A DNA stretch of 9,748 nucleotides from Chryseobacterium gleum (GCA_945878835.1 CAMCUG010000040.1:1-9748), one strand, 5' to 3'; positions 1 to 8,205 are shown, counted from the stretch's first letter. Program-made: numbers and translations. Notes: generated from the letters alone by a model not told the origin.

Positions 1-2
1 CG

Positions 3-353
3 GTCATGGTTTCCCCCATGCATTCCCAGCAGAATGCTTGGAACAAAGGAGACTTGGTTGGCTTCATGAACGGATATTGGGAAAGTGATTCTCTTCGATT
101 TTTGGGAAAAGATGGTGTGACTTTAGGCTGGCAATCCTCGTTGGAAAGATACCAGCGTGTTTATCCTTCAAAAGAAAAGATGGGGACATTGAAATTCGAA
201 GAACTTCGAGTTGAAGTCTTGAATGGAAAGAACGCATACGTTGATGGTCGCTGGAATTTATTTCGAAGCGCAGATACATTAAGCGGACATTTTACGTTGC
301 TTTGGAAACGAATCAATGGAAGGTGGGTTATAGTAAGCGACCATTCCAGCTAA
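3..353 (+). CDS. SnoaL-like / DUF4440 (NTF2-fold) protein, 5' partial
   Basis: The reading frame is open to the left edge of the window, and the first visible ATG (position 6) falls inside the conserved helix, so the true N-terminus is missing. The 116 visible residues contain the pattern QQNAWNKGDLVGFMNGYW, followed by FLGKDGVTLGW, LERYQRVYP and a C-terminal FTLLWKRINGRWVIVSDHSS. This layout (AWN-GD near the start, then a beta-sheet ending in W..I-G-W.I..DH) is typical of SnoaL-like/DUF4440 proteins of about 130-160 aa, a small cone-shaped fold. Related proteins are often secreted in Bacteroidota, but any signal peptide would lie outside the window. The substrate is unknown and no enzymatic role can be assigned. 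The stop codon lies 8 bp before the rhomboid start, which suggests co-transcription. The family call is fairly sure; the function is not. Confidence 0.8.
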   Translation, partial: VMVSPMHSQQNAWNKGDLVGFMNGYWESDSLRFLGKDGVTLGWQSSLERYQRVYPSKEKMGTLKFEELRVEVLNGKNAYVDGRWNLFRSADTLSGHFTLLWKRINGRWVIVSDHSS

Positions 354-361
354 AATTAATT

Positions 362-967
362 ATGCAAATTTCATTAACTGTATTGTTATGCCTTGCTACA
401 GGAGTAGTCTCTTGGCAAGCGCTTTCGAATTCTGAACTCTTTTCGAAATTGTCTCTTTCACCATATCGCGTGAAGCATAACAAAGAGATTTATCGCATTT
501 GGTCGCATACACTTGTGCATGCCGACATGGGGCATCTGTTCTTCAATTTATTTGCTCTTTTTAGTTTTGGAAGAGCGGTAGAGCATTATATGCCGACAAC
601 ACTTTTTGCTCTTTTGTATCTGGGAGCTGCGGCGTTTGCTACACTGCCCGCGCTGAAAAAGCATGGCGACAACATCTATTACACAAGTGTTGGGGCGTCA
701 GGTGCAGTAAGCGCTGTAATGATGCTTTATATGTTTATGTTTCCAACTTCAGAACTTTTATTTTTCTTCATTTTGCCATTACCCGGTTGGGTAGCTATTA
801 TTCTTTTCTTTGGTTTAGAATATTACATGAATAAGAAGATGAACACTAACATTGCGCACGATGCGCATTTGGCTGGTGCCGCCTTTGGTATTGCATTTTT
901 ATTGGTTTGGAAACCTGACAGATTTTTGAATTTCTTTGAGGTTGTATTTAATTCAATAGTAAGCTAG
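362..967 (+). CDS. Rhomboid family intramembrane serine protease
   Basis: This is a 201-residue integral membrane protease expected to cleave transmembrane segments of other proteins within the cytoplasmic membrane. Numbered from the ATG at 362, it shows the first membrane helix at about 2-22 and then the H58-x3-N62 motif in GHLFFNLFALFSFG, equivalent to the oxyanion/structural His and Asn of GlpG. The nucleophile S113 lies in GASGAVSA (the GxSG motif), and the catalytic H169 lies in AHLAGAAFG (the HxxGxxxG helix). Tyr-Arg-Ile-Trp before the HxxxN helix fits the family's L1 loop (usually a WR motif). The length matches a minimal six-helix bacterial rhomboid without a cytosolic N-terminal domain. 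I chose ATG 362 because an upstream TTG at 302 would overlap the preceding gene by 52 bp and add a non-hydrophobic tail. The next gene starts 3 bp after its stop. All catalytic residues are present, so it is probably active. The natural substrate is unknown. Confidence 0.93.
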   Translation: MQISLTVLLCLATGVVSWQALSNSELFSKLSLSPYRVKHNKEIYRIWSHTLVHADMGHLFFNLFALFSFGRAVEHYMPTTLFALLYLGAAAFATLPALKKHGDNIYYTSVGASGAVSAVMMLYMFMFPTSELLFFFILPLPGWVAIILFFGLEYYMNKKMNTNIAHDAHLAGAAFGIAFLLVWKPDRFLNFFEVVFNSIVS

Positions 968-970
968 AAC

Positions 971-1387
971 ATGATACCAGGAGCAAATTTCAAAATGAAA
1001 AGCGGAATTAGCTGGTGGCTCTTTGGTCCAGTGTTGGGCCTTTTTATTGTAACCGGATTTCTGACTGTTCGAGATTCCTTGGTCATGTTAACTTTATACA
1101 TTCCATTAACAGCGTTCATTCTAGCGATAATTTTCAATACACATTACACCATAACTTCAGAAGGAAAGTTGGAAGTGTTTTGCGGTATTTTTCCTTTTCC
1201 TAAAATTGAGATTTCTGACATCACACATTTCAAATACACAAACAACCCCATTAGCTCTCCAGCCGTCTCTTTGAAGCGACTTGCTTTGTATCATAACGGG
1301 AGAGTCTTGGTGATCATTAGTCCCGAAAACAGAGATCTTTTTGTTGAAGTCTTGAAGCAGCACAATACTTCTTTGCAACAGAAGTAA
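971..1387 (+). CDS. Membrane-anchored PH-like domain protein (bPH_4 type)
   Basis: This is a 138-residue protein with two adjacent hydrophobic helices (about residues 15-33 and 38-55), followed by a soluble beta-rich domain. The soluble part has the sequence pattern of the bacterial PH-like domain family bPH_4 (YyaB-like): HYTITSEGKLEVFCG, then FPKIEISDITHF, a conserved SSPAVSLKRLALYHNG, and VLVIISPENRDLFVEVL at the end. In this family the helices anchor the domain to the membrane. Its molecular role is not established, and PH-like folds in bacteria generally mediate protein contacts. The gene follows the rhomboid by 3 bp, so it very probably shares its transcript. ATG 995 (giving MKSGISWW) is an equally plausible start, because a GGAG lies 11 nt before it and it removes a non-hydrophobic extension of 8 residues. 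The domain assignment is fairly sure; the function is unknown. Confidence 0.82.
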   Translation: MIPGANFKMKSGISWWLFGPVLGLFIVTGFLTVRDSLVMLTLYIPLTAFILAIIFNTHYTITSEGKLEVFCGIFPFPKIEISDITHFKYTNNPISSPAVSLKRLALYHNGRVLVIISPENRDLFVEVLKQHNTSLQQK

Positions 1388-1424
1388 TATTTGTTCGGAA
1401 TTCCGTTCTACAAGGGTTATTTTT

Positions 1425-4400
1425 GTGCTATTGGAAACACCCGAGGAAATAGTTGTACCACCTAAGAAAAAGCGGAAGAGAAGATTTCTCTGGCTTTTGG
1501 TTATTCCTGTTTTTTTGTTGGCGTTAATTCTTTCTCTTCAAATTCATGCAGTACAAACTTGGGGTGGACATCGTTTGGCTTCTTACCTTTCTTCTGAGTG
1601 GAATAGAAAAGTAGAGATCAATCGCATTCGCATTGACTTGTGGGCGCGTGTGGTTTTAGACGGTCTTTACATAGAAGACCATAAAGGAGACACTTTGCTT
1701 TACGCAAAGGAATTACACATGGCAACCTATTCTTTTTCTTCAAGTGATTCGAGGTTCGAATCGCAAAGCATTTCGCTGCTTGAACCCAATATAGAACTAA
1801 AGCGCTACGCGGGAGAAGCAGATTGGAACTATCAATTTCTTTCCGATTATTATTCCAGCGACGAACAGGTTGATACCACGAGCACTTTCAGCATGTGGGT
1901 GGGGAAGTTGAATATTGAGAATGGAAAATTCGTTTACTTCGATTATACACTGCCCCTTGCAGAAGAAGGTGCATTCTATGAAGAGCAACTTGCTGTTTCT
2001 AATTTCTCAACTGAAATTCAGAATTTTGAAATGAATGGAGACGTTATTCAAGCCAACATTGAATCGTTAAAATTCAAAGAGCGCTCTGGGTTGAATATTG
2101 AAGATATGCACGCGCACTTTAGAATGCAAGGCAATGCCATTCAAGTTAAGGAATTGGATGCAGATTTAGGAGAAACACATTTGGTAGGAGACTTAGGAAT
2201 TTATGCGCCAAATGATGAAGCTTGGGATGATTTCAACAATAAAGTTAATTGGGATATTCACTTGAAACCAACCGAATTGGTGTTGAATGACCTTGCTGTT
2301 TTTAGCAGTGATTTAAAAGGATTCAATAATGTCTTGAAGTTGGAGGGAAATATTTCCGGCTCACTGAACGATTTGAGTTTGTCGGATATGAATCTTGAGT
2401 TTGGAAGACATTCTCACTTCAAAGGAAATATTCATTTGCTTAACGCAATGAATTTAGACAGTTTGAAGTATGAGCTGGCTGCAAAGTCAATTGTAAGTAA
2501 CCACACCGATCTATCGCAAATGAGATCATTTCCGTTCGATGAAGGAAAGTACATGCAACTTCCGTCCAATATTGCAGCATTAGGAAATATTCGATTTGAA
2601 GGAAATGCTCGTGGCGATTTGAATGCGTTGGATTTGTATGGAAAGACTACCACAGAAATTGGTTCGTTAACGACCGCTATTCATATGAGTGATTTCGATG
2701 CGTTGGTGAGTTATTCGGGACAATTAGAATTAGAAAAGTTCAATTTAGGAACCTATTATTCCGATGATCAAATGGGTGTTGTCTCTGCGAATATCCGACT
2801 AGACGGCACTGGTCTTGAGGTGAGCAATATGGATATGAACTTCGAAGGAGGAATTAGTGAATTAGGTTTGGGAGGATACACCTACACCCAGATGACTTCT
2901 AGCGGACATTTTAAAAATAATTTTTTCAGTGGGAAATTTGATATAGCAGATCCCAATGCTCAAGCCATCTTTGAAGGAGAAATAGATTTCACTCAAAAAC
3001 AACCGCTCTTAAATTTCGAATTGAACATCAATAGATTTGATTTAACTGCTGTTGGACTTCTTGAAGATGAGACACCAGCCGTTATCGCAGGAGAATTCAA
3101 TGCTCACTTAAAAGGCTTAAGTCTGACTGAAATCGAAGGTGAGTTTGTGGGAGCGAACATCGTGTACTTGATTGATGAAAAGATTAGAAAGCTAGACTAT
3201 TTTACGTTAGATACAGAGCAGGATGGAGCGCGAAGCATTACTCTGAATTCTGATGTTGTATTTGCGAATATTGAAGGGAATTTTAATTATGATCAGTTGT
3301 GGCCAAGTCTTCAAGATATTATCGCGGATGCTATGCCGAATCTTGAGTATTCTTCACGTCCACACAAAGAGCAAGACTTCAACCTAACAGTTCGAATTAA
3401 CGATTTTGAATTTATTTCAGCGGCATTTATTCCAGAATTGAAAATCGCACGAGGCACCTCGTTGAATTTGTTTGTCGACGAAAAAAACAATGAACTTTCA
3501 GGAACTTTAGGATCTCCGAAAATTCAGTTCGAAGATTATAAAGCGGAAGATTTAGTCTTGGATATTTCTCGCGAATTGAATTCGATTTTTCTTACTGTAC
3601 AGGTAAATGAAGTTCTTGATGGGGATGCGAAATTGATAAGTAATTTGTCTTGGGACATGCAATCTTTGGGCGATACAGTATACAGCGCCCTCATGTGGGG
3701 AAATTCAGGAGAATTTCTTACAGGTGATTTGAATGGAGTCTTTTTCTTGCACAGCTTCGATGACTTTGAATACCGCACAGGAAGAAGTTCGTTGGTTGTC
3801 AATAATGAAACATGGGACTGGGCTACAAACGCTTCAATAACTCTTTGCCACAAAGACATTGGGGTGAATGGATTCAGAATGTATAATCAATCGGAATATT
3901 TGGGAATTAACGGTATCGTTTCCGAGCATCCGTCTTCCCCTATGCACATCGAATTAGGCAATGTGGATCTTTCCATATTGAACGGTTTGTTGGGTGAAGA
4001 TTTGAAGTTGCAAGGAGAGGCTAACGGCGTTGTTGAATTGAGTAATGTTTACGATAAGACTATTGTTACGTCGGAATTGAATCTGTTCGAGTTGAGACTC
4101 AATGATTATGAAATCGGGAATTTGTGTGTGAACAGTACTTGGGATAGCAAGAAGGAACGCCTGCGCGCAGATGGGGAAATTGAGCGAGACAGTATTCAGC
4201 CATTGCGCTTCGCAGGCACATACACGCCAAAGAATGAAGAAAATCCATTGGACTTTTTATTAACGATGAATGGTTTTGACTTGAGTCTTTTAAATGCATT
4301 TATTGGTGAAGATGTTTTAGGAATTCACGGTTTTGCGTCCTCGATGGTTAGCTTAACAGGAACTTTGGATTCGCCACAGTTAGAAGGTGATCTAATTCTC

Positions 4401-5861
4401 CGAAACGCTTCGTTGGCTGTTCCTTTTTTAAAAACGAGTTACACCTTTAGTGATAAAGTTCATATTGACCCCGAGATGTTTGCCTTCAACAACATAAAAA
4501 TTTATGACGAAGATGGAAACGAGGGAATTCTTACTGGGCAAGTGTTACACAAGAACTTTGAAGATTGGCAATACGATGTTTTGGTTGAAATGGAAAAGCC
4601 ATTTCTTACCATGAACACCAAGGAAGGAGACAACAGCGATTTTTATGGAAAGGCTTATACGACAGGGTTTTTAGATATATCTGGATACGGAGAGCAGACG
4701 TTTTTCGATATGACATTAAAGAGTGAGAAGGGAACAACGTTCATTTTGCCAATGAGCTCTTCAGGTGAATTGCAATTCGACTCATATATTTCATTTGTAA
4801 ATCCGTTAGATACTGTTACTAAAAAGGAATTAAAAGCCGACTTGAGCGGAATTACCATGAACCTGCAGCTAGACGTGACCGAAGACGCCGAGTTTCAAAT
4901 TATATTCGATGAAGCCGTTGGAGATGTGATGAAAGGAAGAGGGAAGGGGCATTTGTCAATGATCATTAATAACCTAAGCACGTTCAACATGTATGGTATG
5001 TTGGAACTTACACAGGGAAGTTATTTGTTCACGTTGAAGAATTTATTGAATAAGCCTTTCGAGGTGAAGCCAGGCGGAACCATTGCTTGGTATGGAGATC
5101 CGATGGCTGCGGAACTTGATTTGCAAGCTATCTACAAAGCTTCGGCAAGCTTGAGCGATATAATTCCAGACCCTACTCAAACTTCAGGAAAGAGGGTTCC
5201 TGTGAACCTAATCATGGGCCTTCAAGGGAAAATGATGAATCCGACCATTGGCTTCGATTTGGAATTGCCGCAATCTGATCAATTGACGAAATCGCGATTA
5301 GCCAGTGTCATAAGCACAGAGCAAGAGCGAAACAGACAGGCATTCGCATTGTTGGTTATGGGTAGATTTATTAGTCCTCCGAACATTACGCAAACCGCAA
5401 GTTCAGGTGTTGGATTGGCTAGCAACGGAAGCGAATTAATTTCAAGTCAGATTTCTAATTGGTTAAGTCAGATTAGCGATGATTTTGATTTAGGATTTAA
5501 CTATCGTCCAGGAGATAAAATCAGTAACGAAGAAATTGAATTGGCTTTGAGCACGCAGTTATTTAATGATCGTGTAAGTGTTACAGGAAACTTTGGTGTT
5601 GCAAGAGGAGGCGCAAACACAAGTCAAACGACGAACTACATCGGAGATGTTCGTGTGGAATACAATATTACTGAAGATGGTAAAATTCGTTTAATGGTGT
5701 ACAATGAAAGTAGCGACAGTCGAATGACAACGACCGCACAGAGTCCGTATACACAAGGTATTGGTGTTATTTACCAAGAAGAGTTTGATAATTGGAAACA
5801 GTTGGCTGAAGGGATTCAGGAGTTGTTCAAGCGGAAGTCGACCAAATCCCCTGGGGACTAA
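1425..5861 (+). CDS. tamB: TamB-family inner-membrane/periplasmic envelope protein (AsmA-like, DUF490)
   Basis: This very large protein has 1478 residues. It starts with a basic stretch (KKKRKRR, residues 14-20) and a single signal-anchor helix (about 21-40), and the rest is predicted to lie in the periplasm. The N-terminal segment reads VEINRIRIDLWARVVLDGLY then EDHKGDTLLYAKEL, characteristic of Bacteroidota TamB proteins. Long runs of alternating beta-strand sequence (many N-x-x-G-x-x-x/LxLxG patterns) fit the AsmA-like beta-taco groove that carries lipid in this superfamily. The C-terminal DUF490 region covers roughly residues 1050-1460, with QGSYLFTLKN, FEVKPGGTIAWYGDP (about 1211-1226) and an ending YQEEFDNW. 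In Proteobacteria TamB works with TamA in outer-membrane protein insertion and in phospholipid transport; the role here is inferred. No ATG is available upstream of the anchor: GTG 1425 (with AAGGG 8 nt upstream) or TTG 1431 must serve as start. It is the last gene of the plus-strand cluster, 37 bp after the PH-like gene. Confidence 0.93.
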   Translation: MLLETPEEIVVPPKKKRKRRFLWLLVIPVFLLALILSLQIHAVQTWGGHRLASYLSSEWNRKVEINRIRIDLWARVVLDGLYIEDHKGDTLLYAKELHMATYSFSSSDSRFESQSISLLEPNIELKRYAGEADWNYQFLSDYYSSDEQVDTTSTFSMWVGKLNIENGKFVYFDYTLPLAEEGAFYEEQLAVSNFSTEIQNFEMNGDVIQANIESLKFKERSGLNIEDMHAHFRMQGNAIQVKELDADLGETHLVGDLGIYAPNDEAWDDFNNKVNWDIHLKPTELVLNDLAVFSSDLKGFNNVLKLEGNISGSLNDLSLSDMNLEFGRHSHFKGNIHLLNAMNLDSLKYELAAKSIVSNHTDLSQMRSFPFDEGKYMQLPSNIAALGNIRFEGNARGDLNALDLYGKTTTEIGSLTTAIHMSDFDALVSYSGQLELEKFNLGTYYSDDQMGVVSANIRLDGTGLEVSNMDMNFEGGISELGLGGYTYTQMTSSGHFKNNFFSGKFDIADPNAQAIFEGEIDFTQKQPLLNFELNINRFDLTAVGLLEDETPAVIAGEFNAHLKGLSLTEIEGEFVGANIVYLIDEKIRKLDYFTLDTEQDGARSITLNSDVVFANIEGNFNYDQLWPSLQDIIADAMPNLEYSSRPHKEQDFNLTVRINDFEFISAAFIPELKIARGTSLNLFVDEKNNELSGTLGSPKIQFEDYKAEDLVLDISRELNSIFLTVQVNEVLDGDAKLISNLSWDMQSLGDTVYSALMWGNSGEFLTGDLNGVFFLHSFDDFEYRTGRSSLVVNNETWDWATNASITLCHKDIGVNGFRMYNQSEYLGINGIVSEHPSSPMHIELGNVDLSILNGLLGEDLKLQGEANGVVELSNVYDKTIVTSELNLFELRLNDYEIGNLCVNSTWDSKKERLRADGEIERDSIQPLRFAGTYTPKNEENPLDFLLTMNGFDLSLLNAFIGEDVLGIHGFASSMVSLTGTLDSPQLEGDLILRNASLAVPFLKTSYTFSDKVHIDPEMFAFNNIKIYDEDGNEGILTGQVLHKNFEDWQYDVLVEMEKPFLTMNTKEGDNSDFYGKAYTTGFLDISGYGEQTFFDMTLKSEKGTTFILPMSSSGELQFDSYISFVNPLDTVTKKELKADLSGITMNLQLDVTEDAEFQIIFDEAVGDVMKGRGKGHLSMIINNLSTFNMYGMLELTQGSYLFTLKNLLNKPFEVKPGGTIAWYGDPMAAELDLQAIYKASASLSDIIPDPTQTSGKRVPVNLIMGLQGKMMNPTIGFDLELPQSDQLTKSRLASVISTEQERNRQAFALLVMGRFISPPNITQTASSGVGLASNGSELISSQISNWLSQISDDFDLGFNYRPGDKISNEEIELALSTQLFNDRVSVTGNFGVARGGANTSQTTNYIGDVRVEYNITEDGKIRLMVYNESSDSRMTTTAQSPYTQGIGVIYQEEFDNWKQLAEGIQELFKRKSTKSPGD

Positions 5862-5876
5862 TCCACAAAGTGGAAT
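5847..5876. terminator. Possible bidirectional terminator between convergent genes
   Basis: Only 16 bp separate the convergent stops of tamB and the hydratase gene. Two short palindromes lie here: TCCCCTGGGGA at 5847-5857 (overlapping the last tamB codons) and TCCAC-AAA-GTGGA at 5862-5874, the latter followed by an AT-rich stretch. Both stems are only 5 bp and no clear T-run follows, so this is a weak candidate based on position more than on strength. Confidence 0.3.
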
Positions 5877-5877
5877 A

Positions 5878-6636
5878 TTACTTCGCTTTGAACTTCGCGA
5901 TAGCTGCACGCGTAAAATCGCTTAGCACAAGATGTCCAGAAATTCCTGCTCTTTCGAAAAGTAAGGTGTCCCAGTGCTCGGTGTTTTTCCAGAATATCTT
6001 TTTCAATTCAGACATGGCTTCTGGATTGCTGTTGTTAAGCTTTTCAGCTAGCGTTTGAATAGCGGCATCCATAGCTTCAACGGTATCGAACACTTCAGCA
6101 AACAATCCTTTTTCACGTGCCCATTGTGCGCTTTGCCATTCGCTCGCATTGATTGCCAATTGCGACATAGCAGATAATCCAATTTTGCGTTCTACAGCAG
6201 GTCCAACTACGAACGGACCAATTCCAACCACCAATTCGCTTAGTTTAACGGAAGCGGCTGAAGTAGCAAAACAATAATCTACAGAAGCGGCAATTCCAAC
6301 TCCACCACCAACAGCTTTGTTCTGCACGCGGCCAATGACAAGCTGCGGTATTTTACGAAGCGCATTTATTACCATGGCGAAGCCTGAGAAAAACACATTT
6401 CCTTCTTCGGTAGATTGAATGGCGACTAATTCATCGAAACTAGCTCCAGCGCAAAAAGCTTTTTCCCCTTCACTCTTCAACACAACAACACGAACATCTT
6501 TAAGAGTTCCGACTTGTTCTATGGCAGCAGCGAGTTCACGAAGCAAAGCTCCGGGAAGCGAATTGCTCTGAGTGTGAAAGAAAGTGATGGTTGCAATTCC
6601 ATTTGAATTTTCTACAGATACTTTTCCGTTTTCCAT
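5878..6636 (-). CDS. Enoyl-CoA hydratase/isomerase family protein (LiuC-like)
   Basis: This is a cytosolic crotonase-fold protein of 252 residues, the usual family length, starting at ATG 6636. The oxyanion-hole motifs are visible: FCAGASFDEL (61-70) and KAVGGGVG (107-114). The second catalytic Glu (Glu164 of rat mitochondrial hydratase) is kept as E134 in KLSELVVGIGP. The first (Glu144) is replaced by G114 in GGGVGIAASVD, so it is not a textbook two-glutamate enoyl-CoA hydratase. The segment LSELVVGIGPFVVGPAVERKIG resembles, in its first half, the LSEVRIGL-P-VISP stretch of methylglutaconyl-CoA hydratases of leucine breakdown (LiuC), which also carry Gly at the first position. A methylglutaconyl-CoA hydratase or another acyl-CoA lyase/isomerase is therefore plausible, but the substrate is inferred. 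It lies downstream of gltA on the same strand, behind a terminator-like hairpin, and converges on tamB. Confidence 0.88.
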   Translation of the reverse strand: MENGKVSVENSNGIATITFFHTQSNSLPGALLRELAAAIEQVGTLKDVRVVVLKSEGEKAFCAGASFDELVAIQSTEEGNVFFSGFAMVINALRKIPQLVIGRVQNKAVGGGVGIAASVDYCFATSAASVKLSELVVGIGPFVVGPAVERKIGLSAMSQLAINASEWQSAQWAREKGLFAEVFDTVEAMDAAIQTLAEKLNNSNPEAMSELKKIFWKNTEHWDTLLFERAGISGHLVLSDFTRAAIAKFKAK

Positions 6637-6659
6637 AATAAATCTATGTTGAATGAAAA

Positions 6660-6677
6660 GGGCTGCCTAGGCAGCCC
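6660..6677 (-). terminator. Rho-independent-type terminator after gltA
   Basis: GGGCTGCCTAGGCAGCCC is a perfect 18-bp palindrome that can form an 8-bp GC-rich stem closed by a minimal loop. On the minus strand it begins 6 nt after the gltA stop codon and is followed by TTTTCATTC. The T-run appears only on the minus-strand side, so it should act on transcripts from gltA. With four T's it may be leaky, and only 23 nt remain before the ATG of the hydratase gene, so read-through may supply that gene's transcription. Confidence 0.75.
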
Positions 6678-6683
6678 GTAATA

Positions 6684-7970
6684 TTATCCTCTTTTTGCAA
6701 TCGGTACATAATCGCGAAGAGTATGTCCAGTGTAGATTTGACGTGGACGACCAATTGGTTCTCCTTGTTCAATCATTTCTTTCCATTGTGCTACCCAACC
6801 TGGTAAACGTCCTAATGCGAACATTACCGTAAACATTTCAGTTGGAATACCAATGGCGCGGTAGATGATTCCCGAGTAGAAGTCTATGTTTGGATACAAC
6901 TTACGCTCTACGAAGTATTCGTCTTTCAATGCCACTTCTTCTAGTTGCTTTGCAATGTCAAGAATTGGATCGTGAATGCCTAATTTGTTCAACACATCGT
7001 CACACGCTTTTTTAATGATACGTGCACGTGGATCGAAGTTTTTGTATACTCGGTGACCAAATCCCATTAAGCGGAAAGGGTCATTTTTATCTTTTGCTTT
7101 TGCTACCCATTTCGAAACATCTCCACCGTCGCTCTTAATTTTTTCAAGCATTTCTATTACCGCTTGGTTGGCACCACCGTGAAGAGGTCCCCAAAGCGCA
7201 GCAATACCAGCAGAGATAGATGAGTAAAGGTTACTTTGTGATGAACCAACCATACGCACGGTAGAGGTGGAACAGTTCTGCTCATGATCGGCGTGTAAGA
7301 TTAATAATTTGTTCAAAGCATCATCAATCACGGGGTCAATTTCATATTCGAACGTAGGCAATGCGAACATCATGTGCAAGAAGTTCTGCGTGTACGTATA
7401 TGCATTGCGTGGGTATACAATCGGGTGTCCACTGCTTACTTTGAAAGCTTGCGCAGCCAAAGTTGGCATTTTCGCCATAAGACGATGGATGGTTAAATCA
7501 ATGTCTCTGAAGTTATTCGGATTTTGTGATTCTGGGTAGAATGTAGACATACTGGCTATCATGGAAGACAACACACCCATTGGGTGCGCGTGAGTCGGAT
7601 ACGCTTCGTAGAAACGCTTCATGTCTTCGTGCACCAATGTATGGTGACTGATGCTGTCTGTGAAGTAGCGAAGTTCTTTTTCAGTCGGAAGATCTCCGTA
7701 CACCAATAAATAAGAAACTTCCAAGAAAGTACCGTATTCTGCAATTTGCTCAATTGGATAACCGCGGTACCACAATTTTCCTTCCTCTCCATCGAGAAAC
7801 GTAATCGCGCTTTTTGCAGCACCGGTATTTTTGAAACCACTGTCTAAAGTAACATAACCAGTTAGGTCACGAAGCTTCGTAATGTCAATAGCTTTTTCGT
7901 TCGTAGAGCCTGTAAATACGGGTAGTTCGTATTCTACTCCGTCTAATATTATTCTTGCTGTCTCTCCCAT
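6684..7970 (-). CDS. gltA: Citrate synthase
   Basis: It condenses acetyl-CoA and oxaloacetate to citrate, the entry step of the TCA cycle, in the cytosol. The 428-residue protein has the typical bacterial (GltA, type II) length. The catalytic triad is intact: H264 in WGPLHGGAN, H306 in GFGHRVYKNFDPRAR and D363 in NIDFYSGIIYRAIG. The substrate-binding stretch LHADHEQNCSTSTVRMVGSS (226-245) and the N-terminal beta domain (GYVTLDSGFKNTG, ITFLDGEEGKLWYRGYPIE) are also present, as is the C-terminal GRPRQIYTG. I chose ATG 7970 (MGETARIIL) because flavobacterial homologues begin at this point; the longer frame would need TTG 7997 and would overlap the probable promoter. It heads a minus-strand unit: a hairpin terminator lies 6 nt beyond its stop, then the hydratase gene. 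The hairpin-repeat array begins 56 bp upstream of its start codon. Confidence 0.97.
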   Translation of the reverse strand: MGETARIILDGVEYELPVFTGSTNEKAIDITKLRDLTGYVTLDSGFKNTGAAKSAITFLDGEEGKLWYRGYPIEQIAEYGTFLEVSYLLVYGDLPTEKELRYFTDSISHHTLVHEDMKRFYEAYPTHAHPMGVLSSMIASMSTFYPESQNPNNFRDIDLTIHRLMAKMPTLAAQAFKVSSGHPIVYPRNAYTYTQNFLHMMFALPTFEYEIDPVIDDALNKLLILHADHEQNCSTSTVRMVGSSQSNLYSSISAGIAALWGPLHGGANQAVIEMLEKIKSDGGDVSKWVAKAKDKNDPFRLMGFGHRVYKNFDPRARIIKKACDDVLNKLGIHDPILDIAKQLEEVALKDEYFVERKLYPNIDFYSGIIYRAIGIPTEMFTVMFALGRLPGWVAQWKEMIEQGEPIGRPRQIYTGHTLRDYVPIAKRG

Positions 7971-7994
7971 TGCAATTGCGGATTTTGATGTGCG

Positions 7995-8024
7995 CAAGAT
8001 AAACTAGGAATTTCCAACTGCAAA
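7995..8024 (-). promoter_or_regulatory. Candidate Bacteroidota-type promoter for gltA
   Basis: On the minus strand TTTG (8024-8021) is followed after exactly 19 nt by TATCTTG (8001-7995). The Bacteroidota primary sigma factor recognises TTTG-N19-21-TAnnTTTG; here the -33 box is exact and the -7 box lacks one T. Transcription would begin near 7988, leaving a leader of about 18 nt before ATG 7970. The first hairpin of the repeat array ends only 2 bp upstream of the -33 box. Confidence 0.4.
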
Positions 8025-8026
8025 GG

Positions 8027-8185
8027 AAATCCGAAGGATTTATTGGAACTACGTAATTGGAAAATCGAAGATTTTATTCCTACTGCGTAATGGGAAATCC
8101 TTCGGATTTATTCCTATTTCATATTTCCTACTTTGTAATTGGAACTACGTTATGCGTACTACGTAATTGGAAAACCGTTGGTTTT
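8027..8185 (+). repeat. Array A: 34-bp hairpin-spacer repeat (4 hairpins)
   Basis: Four 15-nt hairpins (6-bp stem, 3-nt loop) start at 8027, 8061, 8095 and 8171. They are AAATCC-GAA-GGATTT, AAAATC-GAA-GATTTT, AAATCC-TTC-GGATTT and AAAACC-GTT-GGTTTT. The first three have an exact 34-bp period and are separated by 19-bp spacers: ATTGGAACTACGTAATTGG (8042-8060) and ATTCCTACTGCGTAATGGG (8076-8094). A longer 61-bp spacer (8110-8170) precedes the fourth; it starts with ATTCCTATTTCATA, ends with ACTACGTAATTGG, and looks like fused spacer copies. No coding potential is visible. Confidence 0.9.
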
Positions 8186-8205
8186 TATTGGGGTTTATGA
8201 TGTTC

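Noticed and set aside
302..361. TTG 302 as rhomboid start
   Set aside because: It would overlap the preceding gene by 52 bp and add a polar extension absent from minimal rhomboids; ATG 362 lies 8 bp after that gene's stop.
1390..1425. Promoter for tamB (TTTG at 1390, TATTTTTG at 1418)
   Set aside because: The 24-nt spacing is outside the usual 19-21 nt, and transcription would start after the GTG start codon.
6660..6677. Operator or protein-binding palindrome GGGCTGCCTAGGCAGCCC
   Set aside because: Its position 6 nt after the gltA stop and the following TTTT fit a terminator better, although binding cannot be excluded.
7971..7997. TTG 7997 as citrate synthase start
   Set aside because: ATG 7970 matches the usual N-terminus of homologues, and the extension would run into the probable promoter.
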